Below, piece after piece: positions 38,201 through 50,060 of a stretch of DNA of 64,000 nt; positions within the stretch are counted from its first letter, which is position 1; every line of letters begins with the position of its first letter. The notes beneath the pieces were generated by a model, which ran no database searches, was not told the DNA's origin, and worked only from the letters and a program-made list of their open reading frames with translations. Source of the DNA: Acanthochlamys bracteata (lineage: Eukaryota; Streptophyta; Magnoliopsida; Pandanales; Velloziaceae); assembly GCA_019914995.1 (NCBI GenBank), contig CM034128.1, forward strand, positions 2,420,501-2,484,500, given 5' to 3'. Position numbers and translations under genes: made by a program.

Positions 38201-41200
38201 GAAGTGGCGGAAGAAAGTATGGTCTATAACAAAAGATACAACTGCACTGAGAAGTTATCAAACAAGGCATAAGTGCTTTCTGTCAGCAAACAAAATCACA
38301 ATCTAAAGATGAACTATGCCAGCATGCACAGCAGTTGTGACGGAGTATGATTCAAGATCATCTGAACTGGTGGACCACACTCCCCAATTCCATCTGTCCC
38401 CATTTTATGGATAAGCCAAGAAAAAACATACCAACAAGCTATTTCCATTTAAATGAATCAGTAGTATCAGGTTTGACAGGGGAGACTCAATATGTACAGA
38501 TAAAGCCACATAATAAGGTTACTGTTTCATAGATTATCCTTACAAATGACAATTACCCTCAGGAATTATTCAACAAGGAAAAGTCAAGTGTATCATACTG
38601 GGATAACGAACAAGAAAACCACAAAACAGGAAAGAAAAAGAAGAAACATAGGAGAAGGAAAGCATACACTTCCAAGTCAGACCCATTTTATACTTAACAA
38701 GGAAATTAGTACTGGAACTCATGGCAGGAATGCCCTTGGTTTCTGGTTATGTAGCGTCCTAAAAAGAATGACAGAGGGAATATCAAGAACTTCATCCTCA
38801 AATGAACAACATTTCATTTACTACAATCAAGTGGGTGACCAAAATTGTCCAAAGTCTAGAAAGGAAAATATACCTCATATTTCTCAAAATATTCAACTCT
38901 CTACAAGTGTAGTTTTGCCCACAGCTTTTCCTATTAGTTCTAAATAGAGTGACAGTATGAGTTAATCATCAAGAAGATCATCCTACTCAAAAACTAGTTT
39001 CGTTCAGATAGTTATATTTAATACATTCCAAGGCATTGAACTGGCTATTGAATTCAGGAATATGAGCAAAAGAGACAGGTATCAATTCCCAGATCATTCT
39101 CATCCCAAATTTGGGCACACTGCCAATCACAAAAGAGTCATTCTTCCTGAAAGGAAGGTCACCATGATGGACAACAAATTTGTAATCATTCTGAGAAAGG
39201 CTTCTATTTTCCCAAGCAAACTATAGAACCAAACAATTATAAGCTTAGGTTCCAGGTTTATCTCTAGTCATCAAACCACAGTACAAAGTTTTTTACAGGT
39301 AAGCTGGTATTCCTCAAGGTTTTCAAAGCATTTACCTTATAGTGTGTCTCATCAACTTCAAATATATGTCATTACATGTCATCAGCCCACAGCTTGTAGA
39401 AATGAGACGAGACAAGACAATTGGGCCCCTACATTTGCAGGAACAGCGAAAAGCCAATCAGATAAAAAGGAAGGACCAAGTTCACAATTAAAGGTTCACA
39501 GTGCTGGAGGATACTTGGTTCAAACTTTATGCAACTTAAAATTACTTGCTTTCACATACTTAAATTAAAAACAAACTTTTACATTAACCAGAAAAGACTG
39601 AAACAGAAATACTTTACAATACTTTTAAAAAAAAAACCTCAAAAGATTATTTCTTAATCTTCTAATCCAAATTGTAGAAATTATGACAGCGTTAAATGAA
39701 CAAATGATACTCCTATGAATATAGGAAACATTACTCACATAGACAGTTAGCGAAAATCCGAGGCAGGACATCCATAAACAATCAAAAAGCACATGAGAAC
39801 CAACAGTATTTGAGTATTTGTATATATGAGTAAAAAAGCCGCTTAACAGTCCAGGGTGTCACAAAAGCCATTCTATGACTGGAACTTTATAAAGAAAGCT
39901 TGAGAGAAGGCCCAAAGCCACTGCAAAGACTCTGAAAAGTTAGAGCTCATATTTAGAAGTCGAAAATAAAGTAATTACAATAGAAAAATAAACAACCTCA
40001 AAGAACAATGGCACCATATAGTTCCAAGATGATACCAACTATGGACCAGAAAAAAAAAAATGAGAAATAGGCCAATGACAAAGGAGAAGGATCCCTGCAA
40101 CATATCAGAGCATTCTGTACTTCAGATCTGGAGCATTTGGAAGAAACAAGTATTAATGTACACAGAAGTGAATTTGACAAATTGTTCTACATTGAACTTT
40201 AAGAATTCCTATAAAGATATTGCATAGAAAATAAGTTGTTCCCTCATTCAGTCGTTTTTTTATCAATAAAATTCCTACAAAGATCAAAATTTCTCCTCTA
40301 ATTAAATGTTGCAAAAAGACATAAATACACTATATTGTTAAGTAAGCCCATTGAGCTGAATTTCTAGCTCTTAGTTGCAAGAAGGAGAGAGAGAATTATT
40401 TGAGAACTATTTAGATGTGCGAATAAAAGAAATTACACTCATAACTCATTGGAAATACTCTGGTCTAGAGCTTCTCAGCAATGCCATACATCTACATGAA
40501 CATATAGATTAAGATCCATATCATGCAGAAGTACATGATGTTATCTAATTAAATATGTTGCCAATTTGATAATACTGCACTTTCCATGTAGTTTCCTTTA
40601 TTTGTAAATAGCAGCCATGCAGACTGCCAACTAAGGAGGATGGTTGCTCCACACAAGAAGAAGATACATAAGGAAATGAGAAATGATAAGATATTTATTG
40701 ATCTCTTAATTCATTTAAGAAAAGGGATACATATCACATCTACATACCCCAAGGCAAGTAAAACCTGGTCAAGGAAAAGATTGACATAAAGAAACGTGAA
40801 GAAAATGCCGCATCCTATTTAGCCGATGCCAACCTCTGCAAGTTTATCCAATAAATAACTTGTAAACTGACACATGACAATAGCATATAAACAAGTTCCA
40901 AATGTAGAATGAAGCTTAAAATTCTCCCAAAAATCAGAATCAGAAGCATTACATATATGATAATTGCCCTCATTTACACTTTCTAGAATAATCATAGGAA
41001 GCAATTGACTGAAAATGAAAGAATGAAACTCTAAAGATGCTGGAGTATGGCATTTATTATCACAATGTAACGATGAGTACAATGTCGTTCTAAACAAGAA
41101 TTTCACAACTAATGCCCCCTCAGACAGCTGTATCCGAGTAATTATGTATTATATAAGCTAATATGTGCTTCTAAAGATAGCCATCAAGCCTATGGTGCTT

Positions 41201-42567
41201 GTGCTGAACTGCAAATCATTTAGGTCAAATTACGGAACAATCTATAAACATGAAAGAAGACCAATTATCAGCTTGGAAATCAAAGAAACATCTTAAACGT
41301 GACACTTCTGCTTTTCGTAGTAGAGAACTAGCTTCCTAAAAAGACTACATTAGACTGCTTCAGCTGTCATACTCCTAACACTAGAGCAAACTGTAACTCA
41401 TTAATGAGATGATTCTTCATTAACCCCCTTAACTGGTGATGTGGTGGTCATAAAGACGAAGAGCATATATTCAACAGAATGAGGATATATTAGGTGGAAA
41501 GCAAATTGAATTTCAAGACATTATGCTGAACAATCCTTGCACTGGAAGATCAGTAAGCATAATTAAATAAAAACTTCAGCAAAATAGCAAAAACAAAGAG
41601 TGGTTAAAAAAAACAAAAATCTTTGAAGTGGGAGGTTCACTTTTTACTTCACTCAGCTCATAGGCCATTATTATGCTGATGACTGCAACCCTACCAAATA
41701 GAAAGATTGTACTTAAATTTGCAACATTCAAATCCAGATGTTAATATTTCACATAGTGAGTTTGTTTGAAAGAAACATCAAGCACTGTCATCTTCACACT
41801 CTAGCACTACTTGAACTAGAGATTCAAGATAGAGTCCAGAGACTATAGAAGCTAGCGAAAAATCTTCCAGCCACATCAATTATTTTGAAAATATTACATA
41901 AAAATTGAACAAAGCAAGCAGCATAAGATCGATAATAATTGTTTATAATAATCCTATGGTAACTTTAGCAGCAAATTTTATAGATAGCTTACGCATTACT
42001 TAAATGCATATTCTCACCCATTCCAATACTATAACGTAAACATACAAAACGATATTTATTGGGCCAAAACTTTCTACAATATTCTAAAACAAGGAAGAAC
42101 TCGAAATTTCTTTCTGGTATTAATTATTCATCATAAGCAAAACATGTCCACTCCCAACTACAGATCTCCTGTTATTAAACCGATCACAGAAACTAATCTT
42201 TAGATTAAAGTTACTGATTAAGCACTGGCAATCTTTATAAATAAGAAAGTAAAAAGCAAGCTATACTATTAGACTCCCAGCAAATTCTTCGATTCTCACG
42301 CAAGGGACTAGAATTAAAAGTAAAATATCCAATTAAAAGTACTCGGCACTAGAAAATTGAAGATTGCGATATATACAATTCAACATTGTCTATTCTATAG
42401 ATTGAAATCAAACAAGAAACATAGAGATAGAACTAATTAATTCGCCCAAATCTTTTTCCTTTTGATCCTTTTTTCACAAGGGCCGTAGATGTGGTACCTT
42501 AAAGCCCATTAAGTAGACTTCTTCATTCTCAAGCAGTATGGGATTTTGTCGAGCAAATATTTTACGG

Positions 42568-42794
42568 AAGCGTTTGAAAATATTTATAAAATAAAATTTT
42601 TTTAAAATAAAAAATATTTTATTTTTTTGAATTTTCAAAAAAATAATAAAAATATATAATAAAAAATTTCAAGTTACGCTAAAATTTTTTTAAATTTTTA
42701 AATAAAATTTTTAAATATTTAAAAAAAAAATTTATTAAAAAATATGAAATAAAATTTTAAAAAGGTGCAGTTAGGAACGTAATTCCAAACGCCC
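42568..42794. mobile_element. AT-rich MITE with short inverted ends
   Basis: About 227 bp of nearly pure A and T, bounded by AAGCGTTTGAAAA on the left and ATTCCAAACGCC on the right, which are imperfect reverse complements. The internal words match the other AT-rich blocks in the window. A non-autonomous DNA transposon is the simplest reading; the superfamily is not clear. Confidence 0.6.
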
Positions 42795-43654
42795 CGTATC
42801 GTGGGAACCTTTAAAAGCTTATTAAATAAGATGTTCAGCCCATTATACCGTATAAAGCAATGTAATTGTAGAGCCCATTAAGTAAGCATGTTTAAAGCCC
42901 AGCAGCTATAGTGTTGAATTAAATAACAAGAAAATGTAGTTGACATTTTTATATAACGAATTTTATTAGAAACGGTCTTACAGAGAAAATTTTATAGCTA
43001 ATGAAACATAAATTTTATTTTAAAATTCAAAGTGCAATACAGCAAGATCGTTGATAGTTACACCACGATACACTCGGTTGTTGTATGGAACTAGATGCAG
43101 CTCGAATAAGTCGGCAATTTTTTTGTTTTTTCATAAAATCTCCATATATATCGTCATGCAAAGAACGTTTCTGCAAAGAAAAGGTATCGCGATTATCTAA
43201 CAATGAAATAAATGAACTCATAGGGAAGAAAACAAAAACAAATAAAAATAAACTGTGGCATTCGTAACATGTGACAAAGCATTTTTACTCGGTTTTATTT
43301 ACTTATTATATACTAAACCTTATAAGCAATTGGTTCATTGCTATTGCCATCTAGCTGGAGTTGTTGAGTGATTAGATTAAGTAATTTTCTTTTTCTCTGA
43401 AATGATCAAACAATTTATAGATTATATAGGTGAAGCCATTCTTTATTTTATGTACCAAGGTTTCTCTGATTTGTTCAAGACATACCACTTTTAAGTTACC
43501 AACGCATATAATGCACTCTAAGTAACTTTTAGAAGTTAAGATCAACATCAGACAAGCGCAGGACGTGCCCAACCAAATACGTGTTCAACAACTGCTGTTT
43601 CTTTCAAACGATCAAATATATTCAACTTACCAATAGTTTTTGTTTGGGATAAAA

Positions 43655-43915
43655 GTTTAAGAGTGCAGCTTATCAAAAAATTAATTTTTTAATTTTTTTT
43701 TCATCTTTTTTAATATATTTTATAAATATCTCAATTATTTATTTAAAAATTTAGAATGTTTATTTAAAAATTTATAAAATATAAAAAAAAATTTACGTAG
43801 TGATATTTTTTTTATTGTATATTTTATTTTTTTTATAAAAAATAAAATTTATTTTAAAAAATAATTATTTTTTATTTTAAAAAAATTTAATTTTAAAAGT
43901 ACTTTTAAATGCCAC
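43655..43915. repeat. AT-rich MITE-like repeat block
   Basis: Begins near TTTGTTTGGGATAAAAG and ends near AAGTACTTTTAAATGCC, with an A/T-only core like the element at 42568. Ends are only roughly inverted. Confidence 0.45.
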
Positions 43916-44357
43916 TAAATTGTTGCACCCCTCAACCCCCTAAAAGAAAACAAATATAACTAAAACAATTTCACCCTCTTTCCAGAAAATAAAAAGAAAA
44001 AGGAATACAGCTTCTACAAGGCAAGCATGAATTTCAAGAGAAATTTCGCATAGTTTCCAGTTTCTCAAGTTTCTTCCAACAATCATGAGAAATTTCAGCT
44101 CTGTAAATTAAGTCAAGCATCTATATCATCACAAAAAGTTGAAAAATGAACAAGAAAGAAAATTAAGAACTCCAAGTTGCACATCTTTGATATTTATTAA
44201 ACAGACCAGTTCTTTCACCCACTAATTCACATGAATGATTCAAATTGTAACGTAATCAACAGCGCGTTATAAACTAAATCAAAACTCTGAATATTGATTT
44301 AACTAATGATCCTTTTCATGACATATATGTTACAATGAACTGTTCTTACTATGACAC

Positions 44358-44363
44358 TATAAA
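44358..44363 (+). promoter_or_regulatory. TATA box of Ole e 1/extensin gene
   Basis: TATAAA in CACTATAAATTC, 93 bases before the ATG at 44451, a usual distance for a plant gene with a leader of about 60 bases. Confidence 0.6.
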
Positions 44364-44450
44364 TTCATGCTCATTTGAAGTGTTAAATGGCATCACCCAA
44401 CCTTCACTCAGAACATTTCCCAAAGCTCTCGACGGCGATCGAGCAAATTA

Positions 44451-45971
44451 ATGGTGATCACTACAGGCGACCTACCAGTCGGTCGCCTTTGGCCGAAATT
44501 CACACTGATCATCGCGATCCTTTTCACCTTCGCTAATGTCGAGATTGTCTTCGCTCAAACTCCCTACGAATCATCTCCACCGTACAAATACACATCTCCG
44601 CCGCATCCTCCTTACTACTACAAATCACCACCACCACCATCGCCATACTATTCCTACAAATCACCACCGCCACTTTCACCTTACTACTACACATCTCCTT
44701 CGCCGCCTTATTACAGTGTTCCTGTAGTTAAGGTGGTCGGAAATGTTTTCTGCTACAAGTGCTACAAACTCGGAGAGTACCCAGTTAGATCTCACATCAA
44801 GACGCTCTTAAGAGGTAATATCTCAAATTCAATCGATGCAAAATGTTGAAACTCATTGCAATAGCAAGGCCCACTTGAAAAAATTAACGTAGCAAGCTAG
44901 AGAACTATATAACATTTGTAAACGTTGAACAACAATTTGAATGGATAATGTTTAATACATGAAGATCGATGGTTGAGTAGTTAAAGATATTGACTTCTTT
45001 TTTAATAATCGGCGAGAACAGGTGCGGTTGTGAAGGTGACATGCTCGGCCGGCGATTACAAGGATTATATCGGTTACGGCGTGACGAAATACGATGGCAT
45101 GTATAGCGTTGAAATTAAGCAGTACCCGTACCGGAAGTATGGGGCCGAGGGGTGCAAGGTCGAGCTGGTGACCGCGCCAAAAGGATTTTCGTGCAATGTC
45201 CCTACAGCGTTGAACAAGGGTGCTAAGCTCAAGTTGAAGTACGAGACCTATACAAAAGTGGTGCTCCAAGCCAAGCCAATGGCTTTTGCCCCAGAGAAGC
45301 CTTACAAGGAGTGCGTGAAGCCTAAGCCTCCATACTATTATAAGTCCCCGCCACCACTTTCGCCGCCACCACCTTCACCGTACTATTATAAGTCTCCGCC
45401 ACCTCCTCCGTACTATTATAAGTCTCCGCCACCACCTTCACCGTATTATTATAAGTCTCCGCCACCTCCTCCATACTATTATAAGTCTCCGCCACCACCT
45501 TCACCGTATTATTATAAGTCTCCGCCGCCTCCTCCATACTATTATAAGTCTCCTCCACCACCTTCACCGTATTATTATAAGTCTCCGCCACCTCCTCCGT
45601 ACTATTATAAGTCTCCGCCACCACCTTCACCGTATTATTATAAGTCTCCGCCGCCTCCTCCATACTATTATAAGTCTCCTCCACCACCTTCACCGCCACC
45701 ACCTTCACCGTATTATTATAAGTCTCCGCCACCTCCTCCATACTATTATAAGTCTCCTCCACCACCTTCACCGCCACCACCTTCACCGTATTATTATAAG
45801 TCTCCGCCACCTCCTCCATACTATTATAAGTCTCCGCCACCACCTTCACCGTACTACTATGCATCTCCACCTCCTCCGCCATACTATTATAAGTCTCCTT
45901 CACCACCGGCTACTCCTGTCTACTACACACCTCCAATCTCCTATGCCTCTCCACCACCGCACCCTATCTAG
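44451..45971 (+). CDS. Ole e 1 / extensin chimeric cell-wall protein
   Basis: Secreted cell-wall glycoprotein of 437 residues from two exons, 44451-44814 and 45022-45971. The N-terminus has a hydrophobic signal segment (FTLIIAILFTFANVEIVFA) with a likely cut before QTPYES. A first short Pro/Tyr-rich stretch (YYYKSPPPPSP) is followed by an Ole e 1-type domain from about residue 95 to 215, containing FCYKCYKLGEYPV, VVKVTCSAGDY, EGCKVELVTAP and FSCNVPT. After KECVKPKPP come many alternating units of KSPPPPPYYY and KSPPPPSPYYY. Serine followed by prolines is the target for hydroxylation and arabinosylation, and the tyrosines can crosslink (family knowledge). The intron is GT-AG. The antisense strand stays open across the repeats by composition only. 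Confidence 0.94.
45330..45900 (+). repeat. 63-bp tandem array coding extensin units
   Basis: Units of 63 bp encode KSPPPPPYYY plus KSPPPPSPYYY (21 residues) and repeat about eight times, with a few units lengthened by an extra PPPPSP. Codon use is nearly the same between units, with CCG/CCA and TAT/TAC changes, which points to recent expansion or gene conversion. Confidence 0.9.
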
Positions 45972-47070
45972 TAGTATAAATTCATTAGTGCTTTCCATCT
46001 TCCATAATAAAGTTCAAGGGCTAGCCAAATATTGATTTGTATCGGGTGTTCTTCTTTTGTTTGAGAAAATGAATATGTAGGAATTTATCTTGAATAATGA
46101 TATAGTATATTCTTACTTTTGTGATTGTTCTATGCATGCAGCAATTAATATAAAGCCTATTATATATATCCAGAAAACTATTGATTTCTTTATCTTCACC
46201 CACAACCCCTAATAATTAAACGTGTAACTAGTTTTCTCATATTCTTGTTGTAATGTATACTACTTAATCAAAGCCTCTTCAGTCTCTGGGTATCATCGCT
46301 TGCATTCTTTAAAAACTCATCAGGTTGCCAATACCAAGCTCAAAATAACAAAGAAAATCCTAAAACCAGCAGCATATATATTGAGCTTGAAGATGTCAAA
46401 GAAGTCCTCACCATGCATGCCAACAAAAGCAACACCCACTGAGATAATAGATCGACCCTAAAAACTTAATCAACGAAGATACATCTACCAGCGGCTGTGC
46501 GCATTCTCTCACGAACCTATACTTGTCACTGTGACCCGCTTTACATTCAGTATATCACCAAGCTCAGTCGATACACGAATATGCTCCAAATTATTAACTT
46601 CAACAATGGATCTGTCCCTTAATCTGAACAGTCAGTTAATAGATAAGTCTGTATATATATAGATATATATCCACGAAGGTTTCTTCCAGGTTAGCGTGAA
46701 TAATCATACCGGATGATTCTATGCTGCATACATCTGAACTAATAATGTGATCAATGCTAGTAATCAATCTTTTCCTTAGCAGAATAGATGAAAATAGTTT
46801 GTTTGTTCTTCCCTGGAAGCTTTCTGTATTCTCGATTTTGAAATGTTGAAACGCTTGCCATGCCAGCAAGGATATGCTTGTGAGATTTCATAACAACAAA
46901 TTTTAGTAACGTTCAAAGTTGCTAGCTAAGCAATGACTAAGCTAAAGAATTTTATCAGACATGCAACCAATAAGCTATCTGCCATATGTCTTTCAATTCA
47001 AAAAAAAAAAAAAAGAAACAAAAAAAACTTAATTTTCCTCTTTAACGTAAGAAACTTCTAGCTCTATTAA
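45972..47070. other. Intergenic region after extensin gene
   Basis: The 3' UTR with AATAAA-type signal at about 46004-46010 is followed by DNA without a recognised gene. A poly-A run lies near 47000. Confidence 0.6.
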
Positions 47071-47845
47071 GGGTCTGTTTGGAAGGAGGAGTAATAAGTA
47101 AGAGAAAATAAGAGTAAGATTAAACAAGATAAAATTATTAGGGTGAAAACGAGAGTAAGAGTAATAATTTAATTTCATCTTGTTTGGATATATCAATAAG
47201 ATTAATCAAGAGTAAATAATATTCTTGTTTGATAACTGAGGAGTAAGTAAGAGTAATTTTTATAAAAAGTCAAAAATATCCTTTTATATTTTTTGTATGT
47301 TTTGGTTAAGCAAATATATATTTATATTAAAAAAAAATTTTATATATTTTTGTTTTTTTAATAAAAATTCAATAATATTAAAAAGTCAATAATATTCTTA
47401 TTTTTTTTATATATTTAATAATATATTTAAGTAAATATATAAATTAAAAATATTTAATAAAAAATAAAATTTTATATTAATTATATATTTATAGTAAGTT
47501 TTAAATTTGAATTTAAAAAAAAATTATTAATAAAAGAATTTATTTTAATTTTTGTAAGTATTTTATGTTAAAAATGAGTTTAAAAGAAGTGGAGTATAAA
47601 ATGGGTAAATAAAATAAAATGATATGGGTATTATAGAAATTTTAGTTGTTAGTAGTATCAATATTAATCTTACTCCAGCTTACACCTCACATTGGGGTGT
47701 AATGATTTACAGATTAATAGAAATTAATAGAGATAAACTTTAATCCTTATTTATCTTATAAGTTTGTTACCAAACTAGAGTAATAGAGATTAATTAATTC
47801 ACTTACTCTCCATTAATCTGTAATACTCTCAATCCAAACAGAGTG
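47071..47845. mobile_element. Tourist-like (PIF/Harbinger) MITE
   Basis: Left end GGGTCTGTTTGGAAGGAG and right end, read in reverse, CACTCTGTTTGGATTGAG form imperfect terminal inverted repeats. A TAA lies directly outside each end (47068-47070 and 47846-47848), matching the 3-bp target duplication of PIF/Harbinger elements. The interior is AT-rich, 775 bp in all, with no transposase frame. The subterminal AGAGTAA and ATTAATCTGTAAT words recur near both ends. Confidence 0.8.
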
Positions 47846-47848
47846 TAA

Positions 47849-48909
47849 CTCGCATGATTTGAAAGATAACATAAGAAACTTATCTGAATAAACGATCATG
47901 AAGAACAAGCAAAGTCAACAAAATTCTCAATTTACCGAAACTCCAGTTTCTTCCAACAAAATTAACAGTTTCAGTGAATTTACATATTTTAATGGTACAA
48001 AAAAACTTCCGAGATCTTCATATCCATTAAGTTTGAGTTCCACTCTATCTCATTTAAGTTCTCCGAAACAAAAAATTTTCTTTCACTTTCAACTCAATTC
48101 CAAGATAATTGAAATATAAATTATAAATTATACTTCCAACTCATTTCAAATAATAATTGAAATAAAATAGAACTTTAGTTTTAATTTAATTTTTAATAAA
48201 CTCTATTTTGTAGTTTTTATTTTCGTAAAATGCAGTTATAGATATTTGAAACATGTGTTAACATATGCATTCTACTAGCTGAGAAAATAAGATTTATTGA
48301 AAAAAATATATTTCAGAAAATTTGTATGACTTTTTGAAAAAAAATTAATATGCCGAAAATTTATTAACAACGCTAACTGATGAGAAAAAACAAAAAAAAA
48401 CGAAAATATAACTCCGTCACATCATACATATAAATAAAATAAACAAAAGAAACCGATAAAGAAGTATAGACTACAGAGACCAGCTACGTCGTACTGGACA
48501 AATCGATTTCCCGCCGCCGTCAAATTTCTGGTGTACAAACGAAGGATCTCGTTGTCTTCATTTCTAATCGCTTCTGTATGTAAGTACCATGTCACAACAA
48601 CAACAATGGACAACACAGCAACGAAACAGAAGGAGGTGAAGAAGAAGAGGAAAAAAAAGAAAGCAGGTCAAAAAGATTGAAGTTTGGTGGCGAAGCCTCG
48701 ACGAGGCCATTCAAAAATATCACCTGTTGCTTCTCCCGTTATTGATAGTCTTCACTGCTCTCCAATGATTCCTACAATATTCTCGCAGCTTCGCTCACCT
48801 TCCGCAACTCTCCGCCAACGCTGGAACGTAACTTCTTCTTGTCGTCGTTACGTTCAAGGGTCCAGCGTTGGATTCGTTCTGGCCGCCGTATTGTTGTAAC
48901 CGAGAGAGT
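47849..48909. other. Intergenic region, partly GC-richer
   Basis: 47849-48420 is AT-rich and featureless. 48480-48900 is more GC-rich and has open frames on both strands, none with a family motif. A minus-strand frame at 48422-48616 and the plus-strand frame at 48684-48899 both lack an ATG-supported, motif-bearing start. Confidence 0.45.
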
Positions 48910-49113
48910 TCAGAAACCACCATAATCCTCCTGCCGTTCTTCCTCGCTGGTCATAGCGACGTTCCCTTCTCCCTGTCGTGCACGCTGGAAGTTGGAGAAT
49001 GAAAGCAGCGATCTTTCTTTCACCTGGGCCTTAAGAGATCTAACAACATGAACCACTAGCAACAGCATGGCAACTGAAGACCCAACAAGAACTAACCCAC
49101 CCATTACTTTCAT
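48910..49113 (-). CDS. Hypothetical small membrane protein
   Basis: A 67-residue frame starting at a true ATG (MKVMGGLVLVGSS). Residues 4-25 form one clear hydrophobic segment (GGLVLVGSSVAMLLLVVHVV), followed by basic residues (RSLKAQVKER) and an acidic tail (TSEEERQEDYGGF). The layout would suit a single-pass membrane peptide with a cytosolic C-terminus. GC content is higher than the surroundings. I do not recognise a family. Chance cannot be excluded at this length, and neither a TATA box nor a poly-A signal was found that settles it. Confidence 0.4.
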   Translation of the reverse strand: MKVMGGLVLVGSSVAMLLLVVHVVRSLKAQVKERSLLSFSNFQRARQGEGNVAMTSEEERQEDYGGF

Positions 49114-50060
49114 AATAAACAAGCTACACTGTGATAGTAAGGTGCTCTTCTATTAATCTTTCTCCCGATAAAACTTAGTTGTTATTAGCATTGTTTTTTT
49201 TTTTTCCATTGCTACAGCAATTAGAAACATTAATTTTCCATGGCTAACAGGAATTGCAACGACTCCGAAATCCACACTACATGTCACTACCAAGCTATAA
49301 GAAATTTAACTCCCACAAGAATTATTCAAGGAAGTCTACCCAGTAACTAAGAAAAAAAATCAAGCAAATAATATAATTTCAAAAACCCAGCATATACAAA
49401 TAAGAGTAATAAGAGACAACCGAAAGCAACTGCATAGAGAACGAATACCAACAGAATAAACTGAATTCAACCGTGCAAACCACATTTATTCAATTCTTTG
49501 ACAAGTTGAGTTCTTTTACTCTCACTGAAGCATTTTGTCGAACACTTTGACTGCGAATACGCCGAACAACCTCTTGCTTCATCTTTGATGAATTCACGAC
49601 CGATGCCGACCGTCGTGATTAGGAAAGTATTCCGATCAACGGCTCCGATAGAAAGTAGTGTTTTTCCGGGAGTAACTTAAAGATCACGGAGACACGAAAA
49701 GGGAAACAATATATATGTCTCTCTTAATATTTGCAATACGAACCTTAAATAGTAACTCTTCAAGAAAATAAAAGGTAAGTATCACACGCAAATTGTAGTC
49801 AACCAAATCAGTCACCGAATATTTACGTAAGTAGGTAACTTATTTCTTCTAGATATTTACAATAGTGTCCAGAATCTCTATATCATCACAATATATCGTT
49901 TGTTGTTTACGAGTAAGATAGGAAAGAAATTCTTCTTATTTATGTAAAGAAAACATGACATAATTGACATGTTTGTAAACTCTTACCTGTTTGTGTTTGT
50001 CTATATTTAGAGCATGAAGCTACTGAAGAAGATTGAAGCTAGCAAGAAAATTTTAACAGC
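49114..50060. other. Intergenic region upstream of first NAC gene
   Basis: Contains no gene I can support. A GC-richer patch at 49540-49700 has short open frames on the minus strand without family signatures. The 3' part should hold the promoter of the NAC gene that starts at 50061. Confidence 0.5.

Larger units (their letters stand above)
35212..44357. other. Large region without assigned gene
   Basis: Nine kilobases between the WW gene and the extensin gene. Two AT-rich repeat elements lie at 42568-42794 and 43655-43915. Between about 36240 and 42540 the plus strand is A-rich and the minus strand T-rich, as in introns of a minus-strand gene, and an AATAAA on the minus strand near 36266 could end a transcript. 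Candidate minus-strand exon ends exist near 37190-37420, but they do not join into a protein family I recognise. A 64-codon ATG-started minus-strand frame at 43027-43221 also has no recognised motif. Confidence 0.4.

Noticed and set aside
38546-38947. 133-codon plus-strand open frame
   Set aside because: Starts without an ATG in a T-poor strand where stops are rare; no motif, lysine- and asparagine-rich by composition.
38987-39220. 78-codon minus-strand open frame after a TATAG acceptor-like site
   Set aside because: No ATG near the start, no family motif, and frames of this length arise by chance on T-rich intron-like DNA.
43027-43221. 64-codon ATG-started minus-strand frame
   Set aside because: No motif or splice context; kept only as a note in the regional entry.
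45330-45900. Regular repeats that might suggest a CRISPR array
   Set aside because: Units are contiguous coding repeats with no unique spacers, in a plant nuclear gene.
45322-45906. 194-codon open frame antisense to the extensin array
   Set aside because: It is open only because the sense strand repeats a few codons; its product is a repeat of VAETYNSMEE with no support outside the array.
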